Below are positions 8,178-14,374 of a DNA stretch of 20,829 nucleotides, piece by piece. The translations under genes and the position numbers were made by a program. Source of the stretch: a virus. The stretch covers positions 1 through 20,829 of IMG/VR virus record IMGVR_UViG_3300006947_000114. One strand, 5' to 3'. Numbering within the stretch: position 1 is the first letter of the stretch; each line of letters starts with the position of its first letter. The notes under the pieces are model-generated. The model searched no databases, was not told where the DNA came from, and saw nothing but the letters and a program-made list of their open reading frames with translations.

Positions 8178-8970
8178 GTTAGATACCCTGATAGAAACCT
8201 CTGCTCAGATAGTGGGACAGATAGATCGTGGTATCTTAATGACAGGTGCTGCAATGGGCTACTCCCACACTGGCACTGGTGTCTCCGATGGCACACTAGC
8301 AGGAACAGCTTACATCTCAGTAGATCAAGTACAGGCTTACAATCTGGCTCTCACTGGCATGGTGGCTTACCTACCTTATGGTTCAGCCCAAACATACCTA
8401 GAAGAACAGGCCCAAGCTGAACTAGCGTTAATGGAAAGTGCTATAGATACGTTTACATCGGTTGTTGTCGATATGCTTGCTGTGGTTCAGGTAGCAGAGA
8501 TTGCAGCCGCAGCAGCTACCCCAGATGATGAAGCAGCAGTACAAACCTATGTTGCTAACAATACAGATGCTCTAACTATCAACCAAGATGATGCTGACAC
8601 TTACAACCAAAGTCTGGATGACATAGAGATTCACGCTAATGCCGCAGGAGCTTTCTTAGGTGTTGCAGCCAACGCAGATGCCGTAGCTTTCTTAGATCAA
8701 GGTGCTATGGATAACAACACTACAGTTGAGAGTAATACTCTTAGTTACAGTGCGTCTAACCAGGCAGTGAGCATAGCGTGGTCATCTTCTAATACAGTGA
8801 GTGATGTCTATGTCAACGGTACAGACCAATTCAGTATCAATCTGTACATGAGTCATGCAGACATTCTGACAGCAGGAGCAAGCAGCAGCTTGTATCTTAC
8901 TGGGCCAACTGCACTAGGTTACTGTATGTTTATCTACGCGGGTGAATGCCCTGAAGGTGATGGTACATGA
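8107..8970 (+). CDS. Exported Ala/Asp-rich protein with signal peptide, function unknown
   Basis: The start is taken as ATG 8107 (GGAG at 8093-8096), giving 287 residues; an in-frame TTG at 8092 would cover the ribosome site. It overlaps the 3' end of the preceding gene by 71 nt in another frame. The N-terminus (MKLQLKTIALLSLCLSSSVVHS) is a clear Sec signal peptide, cleaved near HS-TELD. The mature protein is acidic, with Ala-rich probable helices up to about residue 190, then a Ser/Asn-rich beta-like part with two Cys six residues apart near the end (GYCMFIYAGEC). No lipobox, enzyme motif or C-terminal anchor is seen. It is co-transcribed with lysis genes and ends in an ATGA overlap with the next gene. 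I do not recognise the family. Confidence 0.68.
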   Translation: MKLQLKTIALLSLCLSSSVVHSTELDTLIETSAQIVGQIDRGILMTGAAMGYSHTGTGVSDGTLAGTAYISVDQVQAYNLALTGMVAYLPYGSAQTYLEEQAQAELALMESAIDTFTSVVVDMLAVVQVAEIAAAAATPDDEAAVQTYVANNTDALTINQDDADTYNQSLDDIEIHANAAGAFLGVAANADAVAFLDQGAMDNNTTVESNTLSYSASNQAVSIAWSSSNTVSDVYVNGTDQFSINLYMSHADILTAGASSSLYLTGPTALGYCMFIYAGECPEGDGT

Positions 8971-9482
8971 GTCTAGAAACCACTGAACTAAAGATAGGTG
9001 ACACCTCCTTTAAGGGTGTCTACATAGCGATACTGTTTTCACTGGCGACTACCCTAGGGGGTGGCGTATGGACGGCTAGTAGCTTGTATGGGCGCTTAGA
9101 AGCACAAGAGTCCAGGGTTATCCCAGACATAACATCTATTGAAGAAACTATAGCGTTAAACAGGCAAGAACTAAACGCTCAGATACTTTTGATAGAGCAG
9201 CAACTCAGTGCAAACGATGTGAGTCAACTACAAGGCAAGTTAGCCACCCTAGGTACTAACCTTGTAACCATCATGGAGCAGCAAGAGAAGTTACTGTTGA
9301 TTGATGCAAACGTACAGAAGTTAGCTCTAGATAGTGAATCTATGAAAGCCACAGTAGCTAAAGCTGAACTCATTACCCAAGCAATGTCCGGTGTTAACTC
9401 TGAGATGAAAGTTATCAAGAGAGAGATCACTGACCTTTGGAGTGGGCTAGATTATGTCACTGAGAGTAACCCCTTAAAGTAA
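8967..9482 (+). CDS. Membrane-anchored coiled-coil protein, possible inner-membrane spanin
   Basis: This 171-residue protein starts in an ATGA overlap with the previous gene. After a short N-terminal tail there is one transmembrane segment at about residues 17-40 (GVYIAILFSLATTLGGGVW), and then about 130 residues of charged heptad-like helix (IEETIALNRQELNAQILLIE, QQEKLLLID). This is the topology of an i-spanin, with the N-terminus inside and a long periplasmic coiled coil, which would join inner and outer membranes at the last stage of lysis. No lipoprotein (o-spanin) gene with a lipobox was found beside it. The exported proteins just upstream are the only candidates for a partner. A virion or signalling role is also possible. 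Confidence 0.68.
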   Translation: MSLETTELKIGDTSFKGVYIAILFSLATTLGGGVWTASSLYGRLEAQESRVIPDITSIEETIALNRQELNAQILLIEQQLSANDVSQLQGKLATLGTNLVTIMEQQEKLLLIDANVQKLALDSESMKATVAKAELITQAMSGVNSEMKVIKREITDLWSGLDYVTESNPLK

Positions 9483-9495
9483 CTAGGAGAGTAAA

Positions 9496-9870
9496 ATGCT
9501 ACAAGCACTACTAGCACCAGTAGCTAACCTTGTCGGTGGCTACCTTAAAAACAAATCTGAAGAGAAGCAGGCCGTACACCAAGCCAAGATCACAGCCATA
9601 CAAAGTGATGCTGACTGGGAATCAAAGATGGCAGGAGCCTCTGGAGCCTCATGGAAAGATGAGTATCTAATTGTACTCCTAACGTCACCAGTGATAGCCA
9701 TCATGTATGGTGCTATGACAGATAGCCCAGAGATCATTGAGCGCGTTAAGTACGGCTTAGAGACTCTTGAGTTACTCCCTGATTGGTTTTCCTACATGTT
9801 AGGTGTAGGTGTAACAGCTTCCTTTGGTATCAAGGGTGCTGACAAGATCATGAAGCTAAGGAGTAAGTAA
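9496..9870 (+). CDS. Holin, GTA-type 3TM family-like
   Basis: This 124-residue protein has a good ribosome site (AGGAGAG before ATG 9496). It shows an amphipathic or weakly hydrophobic start (LLAPVANLVGGYL), a charged helix, and then the SWKDEYLIVLLTSPVIAIMY segment and a second hydrophobic segment (DWFSYMLGVGVTASFGI), ending in a basic helix. The pattern of W-DE before a membrane segment with TSP, and a P-WF segment before FG-K, fits the GTA_holin_3TM family as I remember it. Such holins make inner-membrane holes that release the endolysin. It is followed by a 1-nt overlap (TAATG) with a 49-codon gene. It is separated from the endolysin by three other genes, which is unusual. Confidence 0.72.
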   Translation: MLQALLAPVANLVGGYLKNKSEEKQAVHQAKITAIQSDADWESKMAGASGASWKDEYLIVLLTSPVIAIMYGAMTDSPEIIERVKYGLETLELLPDWFSYMLGVGVTASFGIKGADKIMKLRSK

Positions 9871-10019
9871 TGAGTGGCAAAGGTTCAACCCCAAGACCTA
9901 TCCCTAACCGTGACCAGTTTACGGCTAACTGGGATGCAATCTATGCAAAACCGAAAGTAGAAACTACAGAAAGCATAGGTAAGAAAACCCCCTCCAAAGT
10001 AGCACCAAAGCTACTCTAG
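9870..10019 (+). CDS. 49-residue conserved phage protein, function unknown
   Basis: The ORF starts in a TAATG overlap with the holin stop, with AAGGAG at 9858-9863 as ribosome site, and ends in TAG at 10017-10019. The start MSGKGSTPRPIPNRDQFTAN followed by WDAIY resembles a widespread short phage protein with the pattern GKG-xPRP, an (S/R)xxxFxxNWDxI(F/Y) core and a free tail. The second half is basic and Thr/Lys rich. The function of the family is unknown to me. It is the last gene before the promoter and attachment region, and so the last gene of the late operon. Confidence 0.72.
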   Translation: MSGKGSTPRPIPNRDQFTANWDAIYAKPKVETTESIGKKTPSKVAPKLL

Positions 10020-10022
10020 ATT

Positions 10023-10040
10023 ATTAATGGTGACCTTTAG
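10023..10040 (+). promoter_or_regulatory. Phage RNA polymerase promoter candidate 1 (before attP/int)
   Basis: ATTAATGGTGACCTTTAG is the first of three near-identical copies (others at 11446 and 14375), identical except at one base. It lies 4 nt after the last late gene and points into the attachment region and integrase. It resembles the SP6 promoter (ATTTAGGTGACACTATAG) in the GGTGAC block and the closing AG, so initiation near G10040 is inferred. The sequence is far too long and too conserved to recur by chance in gaps only. Confidence 0.78.
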
Positions 10041-10051
10041 CACCAAACCAG

Positions 10052-10080
10052 TAGACAGCCATAAAACCTTTGTGTATCCT
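10052..10080 (+). promoter_or_regulatory. Possible host sigma-70 promoter upstream of the tRNA-Leu half
   Basis: TAGACA (10052-10057, five of six consensus bases) is followed after 17 nt by TATCCT (10075-10080, four of six), then a GC-containing discriminator (TTGCGG). Transcription would start near 10087, about 39 nt before the first base of the tRNA half at 10126. A phage promoter in this place could express the tRNA gene rebuilt after integration. Such matches occur by chance, so the call is tentative. Confidence 0.35.
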
Positions 10081-10251
10081 TTGCGGCATCGGAGTCACAC
10101 TCCAGTGTAAATCCTTGAATTCCCTGCCCGGGTGGCGAAATTGGTAGACGCAACGGACTTAAAATAGAAATTCCTAGCGAAAACAAGGACTTAGAGAGCG
10201 CAAAGGACATATTCCTGAGTAGCTCCCCCCAATCAAAACCAGTGTGACTCC
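10075..10251. repeat. Two nested inverted repeats flanking attP (possible integrase arm sites)
   Basis: Pair one: GGAGTCACACT (10091-10101) and its exact reverse complement AGTGTGACTCC (10241-10251). Pair two: TATCCTTTGCG (10075-10085) and CGCAAAGGACA (10199-10209), complementary at 10 of 11 positions. Both pairs enclose the tRNA-like core at 10126-10165. In addition GGACTTA occurs in the core end (10155-10161) and again at 10187-10193. Arm-type integrase sites commonly lie on both sides of the core as short repeats, so these are candidates. The 11/11 pair might instead fold in RNA. Confidence 0.5.
10126..10165 (+). other. attP: attP core: 5' half of a tRNA-Leu(UAA) gene
   Basis: The 40 nt read as the 5' part of tRNA-Leu: acceptor strand GCCCGGG, TG at positions 8-9, a D arm (GCG/CGC) with GG in the loop, anticodon-stem strand ACGGA, and a loop with the TAA anticodon. 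The resemblance stops one base into the 3' anticodon strand; the following AGAAATTCC cannot close the stem or make a T arm. By eye, 33 of 40 bases match the E. coli tRNA-Leu(UAA) I remember. It lies 116 bp upstream of a tyrosine integrase, the standard place for attP. T7-like cyanophage P-SSP7 and some pelagiphages are known to carry such tRNA segments. Confidence 0.85.
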
Positions 10252-10271
10252 TTAAACTTAAGTGTTAAAGG
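10250..10271 (+). promoter_or_regulatory. Hairpin covering the integrase ribosome binding site
   Basis: CCTTAAAC (10250-10257) pairs with GTTAAAGG (10264-10271) with one A-A mismatch, across the loop TTAAGT. The 3' arm includes most of the AAAGGAG ribosome site (10267-10273) that sits 7 nt before ATG 10281. The fold could limit integrase translation. The stem is short and AT-rich, so its stability is doubtful. Confidence 0.35.
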
Positions 10272-10280
10272 AGATACATC

Positions 10281-11240
10281 ATGTCGTACAACCCCGAAAA
10301 ACAACTAGAGTTATACATTAGCAATACAGAAGTACATAGCCACACCCCCATCGACTTCGACAACAGTTACACCATAGAGAAAATACCTTCACTACTTCAG
10401 TTCACCCAAGCTCACTATAAGAGAATCTGGGATACTGACAGCCACAGAAAAGAATCACTAGCGAAAATAGTTCGGCTATCAGAATTTGCCGACAATGAGT
10501 TTCGCCCAATCACCCAGTACCGCCCCTCGTACATCTACGACTTCCTAGAACATAGGCGAGAAGACTTCGGTAACAAAGAAGGAACACTCAACAGATACAT
10601 AGCTTGTCTCAGTAAAATCTTTAGGTTCTATGAAGATGAGTATAACGTCCAGATAGCCCCAAGGTTACGCTATAGACGCGATCCTAACAGTAGAGGCAGA
10701 CCTAGAGTCTTCTCCAAAGTTGAACAGAGTCAGATTCTAGAGATGCTATCAACCAGTGAGTACCCTTGGGCTGCACACATGGTTACCTTCGCTTTAAAGT
10801 CTGGTATGCGTAAGGGTGAGATCTTAGGTATCGGTAAGACAGCCGCTGAAGTCAAGAGAGATGAAGTCTACGGTCGCATCATGTCTGAGGGTGGCCTCCA
10901 TAAGATACACCTATACAGTACTAAGAATGGTGATGAACGCATAGTTCCCCTACAGCCCGCCGCATGGGCGGCTCTACAGGCTCTAAAGGAGCGTCCCTCT
11001 ACAGACTTTGATCACCACCAGTTCTACAGGGTGTGGGACAGGGTGCGTAGGAGGTTAGCCCCCAACGATGAACACTTTGTATTCCATGTCTGTAGGCATA
11101 CAGCCGCAACTGAACTTGCTCTCAAAGGTTTCAACATGAAGCAGATAGGTGACTTCTTAGGTCACAAAGCAATCGTAACTACAGCTAAGTACATTAAGAG
11201 TACTGAAGAAAGTACCCATGAAATGGCTATGGCTTTGTAG
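10281..11240 (+). CDS. int: Tyrosine recombinase (phage integrase)
   Basis: This 319-residue protein inserts and possibly excises the phage at the tRNA-Leu site. A good ribosome site (AAAGGAG) precedes ATG 10281. The N-terminal part (about 30-145) looks like a SAM-like core-binding domain with an arm-binding start. The catalytic domain has all expected residues: Arg177 in SGMRKGEI, Lys215 in the STKNGDER beta-hairpin, His269 and Arg272 in HVCRHTAATELAL, His295 in FLGHKA and the nucleophile Tyr304 in TAKYIK. The length is usual for the family. attP lies directly upstream, and a phage-type promoter lies farther upstream. In a prophage the gene would be cut off from those promoters and placed behind the host tRNA promoter. 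No excisionase gene was recognised. Confidence 0.93.
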   Translation: MSYNPEKQLELYISNTEVHSHTPIDFDNSYTIEKIPSLLQFTQAHYKRIWDTDSHRKESLAKIVRLSEFADNEFRPITQYRPSYIYDFLEHRREDFGNKEGTLNRYIACLSKIFRFYEDEYNVQIAPRLRYRRDPNSRGRPRVFSKVEQSQILEMLSTSEYPWAAHMVTFALKSGMRKGEILGIGKTAAEVKRDEVYGRIMSEGGLHKIHLYSTKNGDERIVPLQPAAWAALQALKERPSTDFDHHQFYRVWDRVRRRLAPNDEHFVFHVCRHTAATELALKGFNMKQIGDFLGHKAIVTTAKYIKSTEESTHEMAMAL

Positions 11241-11279
11241 TACCCATAGTTATTTTAAGGTTATTTAACTTAAGGGGTA
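11241..11279 (+). other. Imperfect AT-rich hairpin after the integrase stop
   Basis: TACCC (11241-11245) pairs with GGGTA (11275-11279), and inside it TTAAG (11255-11259) with CTTAA (11269-11273). No T run follows, so this is not a standard intrinsic terminator. It may protect the int mRNA end or be chance. The rest of 11280-11352 shows nothing I can name; no convincing sigma-70 promoter was found there. Confidence 0.25.
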
Positions 11280-11352
11280 TCTATTCACAATTTACAAGAG
11301 CATATTACATGATCGAATAAACACATGAATACACACAGAGGAGTAGTAGCTT

Positions 11353-11442
11353 ATGGAATACGCAGTCGAACAAATAGACACAACAATTGATGCCGTAATG
11401 GCCTGGTGGATACACGATGTTATCCCACGGCAAACCAACTGA
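11353..11442 (+). CDS. Micro-ORF of 29 codons between int and RNA polymerase
   Basis: ATG 11353 follows a strong ribosome site (GAGGAG at 11338-11343, 9 nt away) and the frame ends with TGA at 11440-11442. The product would start MEYAVEQIDTTIDAV and continue MAWWIHDVIPRQTN, a short amphipathic helix with two Trp. It ends 3 nt before phage promoter 2. It has no relative that I know. The good ribosome site favours translation; the short length argues for caution. A tiny host-takeover or RNA-polymerase-modulating peptide is possible but unproved. Confidence 0.4.
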   Translation: MEYAVEQIDTTIDAVMAWWIHDVIPRQTN

Positions 11443-11445
11443 TTT

Positions 11446-11463
11446 ATTAATGGTGACCTTAAG
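11446..11463 (+). promoter_or_regulatory. Phage RNA polymerase promoter candidate 2 (before the RNA polymerase gene)
   Basis: ATTAATGGTGACCTTAAG, the second copy of the motif, differs from copies 1 and 3 only at the base before AG. The closing G is 38 nt before the RNA polymerase ATG. If used, the polymerase would drive its own gene (positive feedback). In T7 the polymerase gene is read mainly by the host enzyme. Confidence 0.78.
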
Positions 11464-11500
11464 GTAATACCGCAAGCGTCACTTCAAGGGGAAACACAAG

Positions 11501-14116
11501 ATGACAGATTTAACTACTCACGCAAGAGACCTACATTTAGAAGAGTTGCAACGTGAAGATCAAATGCGCCAAGGAGGCATCCAAAGATACAACAACCGTC
11601 AAGCCAAACAGAAACAGCTATCTAAAAGTAACACCCACCATAGTTTTATAACTAATGCTCTAACCAAAGTATCAGAGGGTATAACCCAATACATAGACCT
11701 AGAGTTAGCCAAAGGAAGAGGTAAGCCCTATCGTTGGGTTGAGACACTTAAAGACCTTGACCCAGATAAACTAGCTTACATTGGTCTTAACACATTCATG
11801 GATGCAGTAGGTCAAAGCTCAAGTCTAACTGCTTGTACCGCTAAGATAGCCAAGAGGGTAGAGTTAGAGGCTTGGAGTCGTGACCTCAAGAGATACAACT
11901 CTAAGTTACACCGGAAAGCCGAACAGTTAGCCACCAAAGGACACCAGACAGACCGTAAGAGAATAGCCGCAGTAAAGAGTATGGTTTCAAACCACTCAGC
12001 AAAATCCAAAGTTAAATTCACACCACAGAACCTAGATGTAGCCATAAAAGCCTTTGCAGAACCTGTAGTTAACGCTGTACTAGAGTTCTCTGATATCTTT
12101 GAGGTCTATACTGAGTTCATGGCTAATCGCACTAAGAAGATGATTGGGCTTACTCCAGAGGCATCGGCTGAAATCGTTAGACAGGACATCCAGGCATCTT
12201 GGAGGCAACCCATGTTTGCCCCTATGATTACACCCCCAGTACCTTGGACTAGCCTACTGGATGGTGGCTACGCAAGTGAAGAGCTATCACACTTAGTTCC
12301 CCTAGTGAGAGGCTCTTGCTATGAGCAGAGTGGACACATAAAGCATGACTTTGCTAAAGCAGCTACTGAAGGTGAAGTTCCTGCTTATGTTGAAGCCTTG
12401 AATGCACTACAGGCTGTCCCATTGAAGATCAATACGGCTGTCCTAGAGTTAGTACAACACTGTTGGGATTCAGGAGAGTCCTTCAAGAAGTTTCCACTAC
12501 AGTATCAAATGGATCTACCAGAGAGTCCTACTACAGAGGCTTGGGAAGCTCTGACTGTATTCGAGAAGAATCTACTCAGGATGGAACGTACCAAGATCAT
12601 GAAGAAGAACCGTGAGATCACTGGTCGTTCTTGCATGATGGAACAAGACTTAAGTACTGCTACAGAACTTGCTTCAGAAGACCAGTTCTACTTAGTGTGG
12701 AATATGTGCTTCAGAGGTAGGTTTTATCCTGTGTCGAACTTTAGCTACCACAGAGATGACCACATTAAAGCCTTAACACTACTCAAGAATGGTTCTCTGG
12801 TTACTTCAGATAACTGTGAGTGGTCGGCTATCCATTTAGCTAACTGTGGAGACTTTAATAAGATCAGTAAGCAAGACTTGTCTGATAGAGTTCTTTGGGT
12901 AGAGTTCAATGAACCCATGATCAGATCCATAGTAAAAGACCCTGTAGCTAACCTAGAGTTAATCCAGTCAGCCGACAAACCCTTTCAGTTCTATGCAGCC
13001 TGTGTTGATTGGGTTGGCTACCTAGAGTCAACTGGAGACTACATAAGCTGTCTACCTCCGGCACTAGATGGTAGTAACTCAGGAGTACAACACTACAGTG
13101 CATTATCTCTGAATGAAGTCGATGGTGCTTTAGTTAACTTAGTACCTAGTGACATACCTCAAGATGTATACCAAACAGTGGCTGATAGAGTGAATACGAA
13201 GCTACAAAGGATAGCCCTAGCAAGCACTGTAGAAGCCAACCTAAAGCCTCGTAGAGATGCCGATGGTAACGTGAAGATGCCTGTAGAAGAGGTGCGTAAG
13301 GAGCGTAAGGAGGGCGCTAGGCTATGGCTAGATCATGGTGTCACCCGATCCACTGTAAAAAGAAACACAATGACTTACCCATACTCAAGTAACCAATACG
13401 GTTTTGCTGACCAGGTAACTGAAGACCTAATGAAACCTTTAGCTGACAGAGAGTTAGTTTACAAAGAAGTACACCCCTTTGGCACAGTAGATCAACAGTT
13501 TCATGCTACTAGACTCTTTGCTGAGATTAGCTATGAGAGTGTACAAGAGGTTATCTCTAGTGCAGCCCAAGGCATGAAGTTCTTACAGAGTGTCTCTATA
13601 GCGTTATCAAAAGAGAATAAGCCGACACACTGGAGAAGTCCTGTAGGTTTCCCTGCTGTACAGAAGTACACCAAATGGAAGACTAAGAAGGTACGGCTGT
13701 ATCTCTACGATAGAGAAGCCAAAGTAAAGACTAGAGCGCAGATGTCTGTACGCAGAGAAGATAAGTTCAAGATAGACACCGCTAAGTCTAAGGCAGGCAT
13801 TGCGGCTAACTTCGTACACTCTCTGGACTCAGCGCACCTAGCGAACACAGTGCTATCTCTAGTAGACAATGGCATTACTGACTTCATGGTGATCCACGAT
13901 AGTTTTGCTGTAGGTGTAGAGGACACTTGGACTCTATTTGATACTGTCAGAGCTACTTTCGTAGACCAGTACCAAGACACTTGCCTCTATACAGAACTAA
14001 AGAGTACTGCTGAACAGAATTTGGCTGAACCAGATTTAGCTAAGTTTGAACCTATACCTGTGAAAGGTAATTTAGATATGACGGAAGTAATGGCTTCGGA
14101 TTATTGCTTTGCTTGA
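11501..14116 (+). CDS. T7-type single-subunit DNA-directed RNA polymerase
   Basis: This 871-residue enzyme (T7: 883) would transcribe the phage genes from phage promoters without host subunits. Motif A is LDGSNSGVQHYSAL with catalytic Asp523. Motif B is GVTRSTVKRNTMTYPYS followed by SNQYGF, with Lys620 and Tyr628 in the place of T7 Lys631 and Tyr639. Motif C is IHDSFAV with catalytic Asp800. The C-terminus ends in the FA pair typical of the family. The residue after Tyr628 is Ser where T7 has Gly (AYGS against PYSS). The ribosome site is AAGGGG before ATG 11501. A copy of the putative phage promoter lies just upstream, so autogenous activation is likely. A long hairpin follows the stop codon. 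Confidence 0.95.
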   Translation: MTDLTTHARDLHLEELQREDQMRQGGIQRYNNRQAKQKQLSKSNTHHSFITNALTKVSEGITQYIDLELAKGRGKPYRWVETLKDLDPDKLAYIGLNTFMDAVGQSSSLTACTAKIAKRVELEAWSRDLKRYNSKLHRKAEQLATKGHQTDRKRIAAVKSMVSNHSAKSKVKFTPQNLDVAIKAFAEPVVNAVLEFSDIFEVYTEFMANRTKKMIGLTPEASAEIVRQDIQASWRQPMFAPMITPPVPWTSLLDGGYASEELSHLVPLVRGSCYEQSGHIKHDFAKAATEGEVPAYVEALNALQAVPLKINTAVLELVQHCWDSGESFKKFPLQYQMDLPESPTTEAWEALTVFEKNLLRMERTKIMKKNREITGRSCMMEQDLSTATELASEDQFYLVWNMCFRGRFYPVSNFSYHRDDHIKALTLLKNGSLVTSDNCEWSAIHLANCGDFNKISKQDLSDRVLWVEFNEPMIRSIVKDPVANLELIQSADKPFQFYAACVDWVGYLESTGDYISCLPPALDGSNSGVQHYSALSLNEVDGALVNLVPSDIPQDVYQTVADRVNTKLQRIALASTVEANLKPRRDADGNVKMPVEEVRKERKEGARLWLDHGVTRSTVKRNTMTYPYSSNQYGFADQVTEDLMKPLADRELVYKEVHPFGTVDQQFHATRLFAEISYESVQEVISSAAQGMKFLQSVSIALSKENKPTHWRSPVGFPAVQKYTKWKTKKVRLYLYDREAKVKTRAQMSVRREDKFKIDTAKSKAGIAANFVHSLDSAHLANTVLSLVDNGITDFMVIHDSFAVGVEDTWTLFDTVRATFVDQYQDTCLYTELKSTAEQNLAEPDLAKFEPIPVKGNLDMTEVMASDYCFA

Positions 14117-14135
14117 CTGGAGTATTAGAAGCCGA

Positions 14136-14205
14136 TAGTGAGGCAACCTAGGGTGTCCAAATTGATGCCCGAAGAGATCAGGACTGCTCTCAGGCCGCCT
14201 CACTA
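14136..14205 (+). ncRNA. Long imperfect hairpin after the RNA polymerase gene (possible RNase III processing site)
   Basis: TAGTGAGGC (14136-14144) pairs perfectly with GCCTCACTA (14197-14205). Above it CCT/AGG (14147-14149 with 14192-14194), GGG/CTC (14151-14153 with 14089-14091 plus 100, i.e. 14189-14191), GTCC/GGAC (14155-14158 with 14181-14184) and TGAT/ATCA (14163-14166 with 14177-14180) extend the arm to about 23 pairs with asymmetric internal loops. No T run follows, so it is not a terminator. T7 has RNase III sites of similar shape between early genes, including behind gene 1 (RNA polymerase). Function is inferred from shape and place. Confidence 0.45.
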
Positions 14206-14374
14206 CCAACAACTGATGATTCTATTCCCCTCGATACCTCAAAGTCTATAGCCAGCCCAATGCTAAACGTAGTCTTTTTAGACTATCTGGTCATAAAGTT
14301 ATAGCCAACAGCACCAACAGTACGAACCCCCTAGTAAAACCCCGCCAGAAGCAGCTCTAAGCACCTTTATATCG
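14206..14374 (+). other. Non-coding stretch with a short direct repeat and a small hairpin
   Basis: No credible gene is seen here. AAAGTCTATAGCCA (14241-14254) recurs with a one-base deletion as AAAGTTATAGCCA (14295-14307). Between the copies TAGTCT-TTTT-AGACTA (14270-14285) can form a 6-bp hairpin. The stretch ends at phage promoter 3. It could carry the mRNA end of the RNA polymerase unit. Confidence 0.4.

Noticed and set aside
8995-9024. SP6-like GGTGACACC with GACACC/GGTGTC inverted repeat
   Set aside because: Inside the coiled-coil membrane protein gene near its start; short arms, no T tract and no match to the repeated 18-nt motif.
10126-10200. Complete tRNA-Leu gene
   Set aside because: Only the 5' half is present; the 3' anticodon strand, variable arm, T arm and acceptor end are missing, so it is an attachment core and not a working tRNA.
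14211-14218. CTGATGA, a hammerhead ribozyme core element
   Set aside because: No GAAA partner motif and no fitting stem II or III follows; a 7-nt match is expected by chance.
14165-14251. 28-codon frame (MPEEIRTALRPPHYQQL...)
   Set aside because: No ribosome site, and most of its first half lies in the long hairpin at 14136-14205; a structural RNA explains the stretch better.
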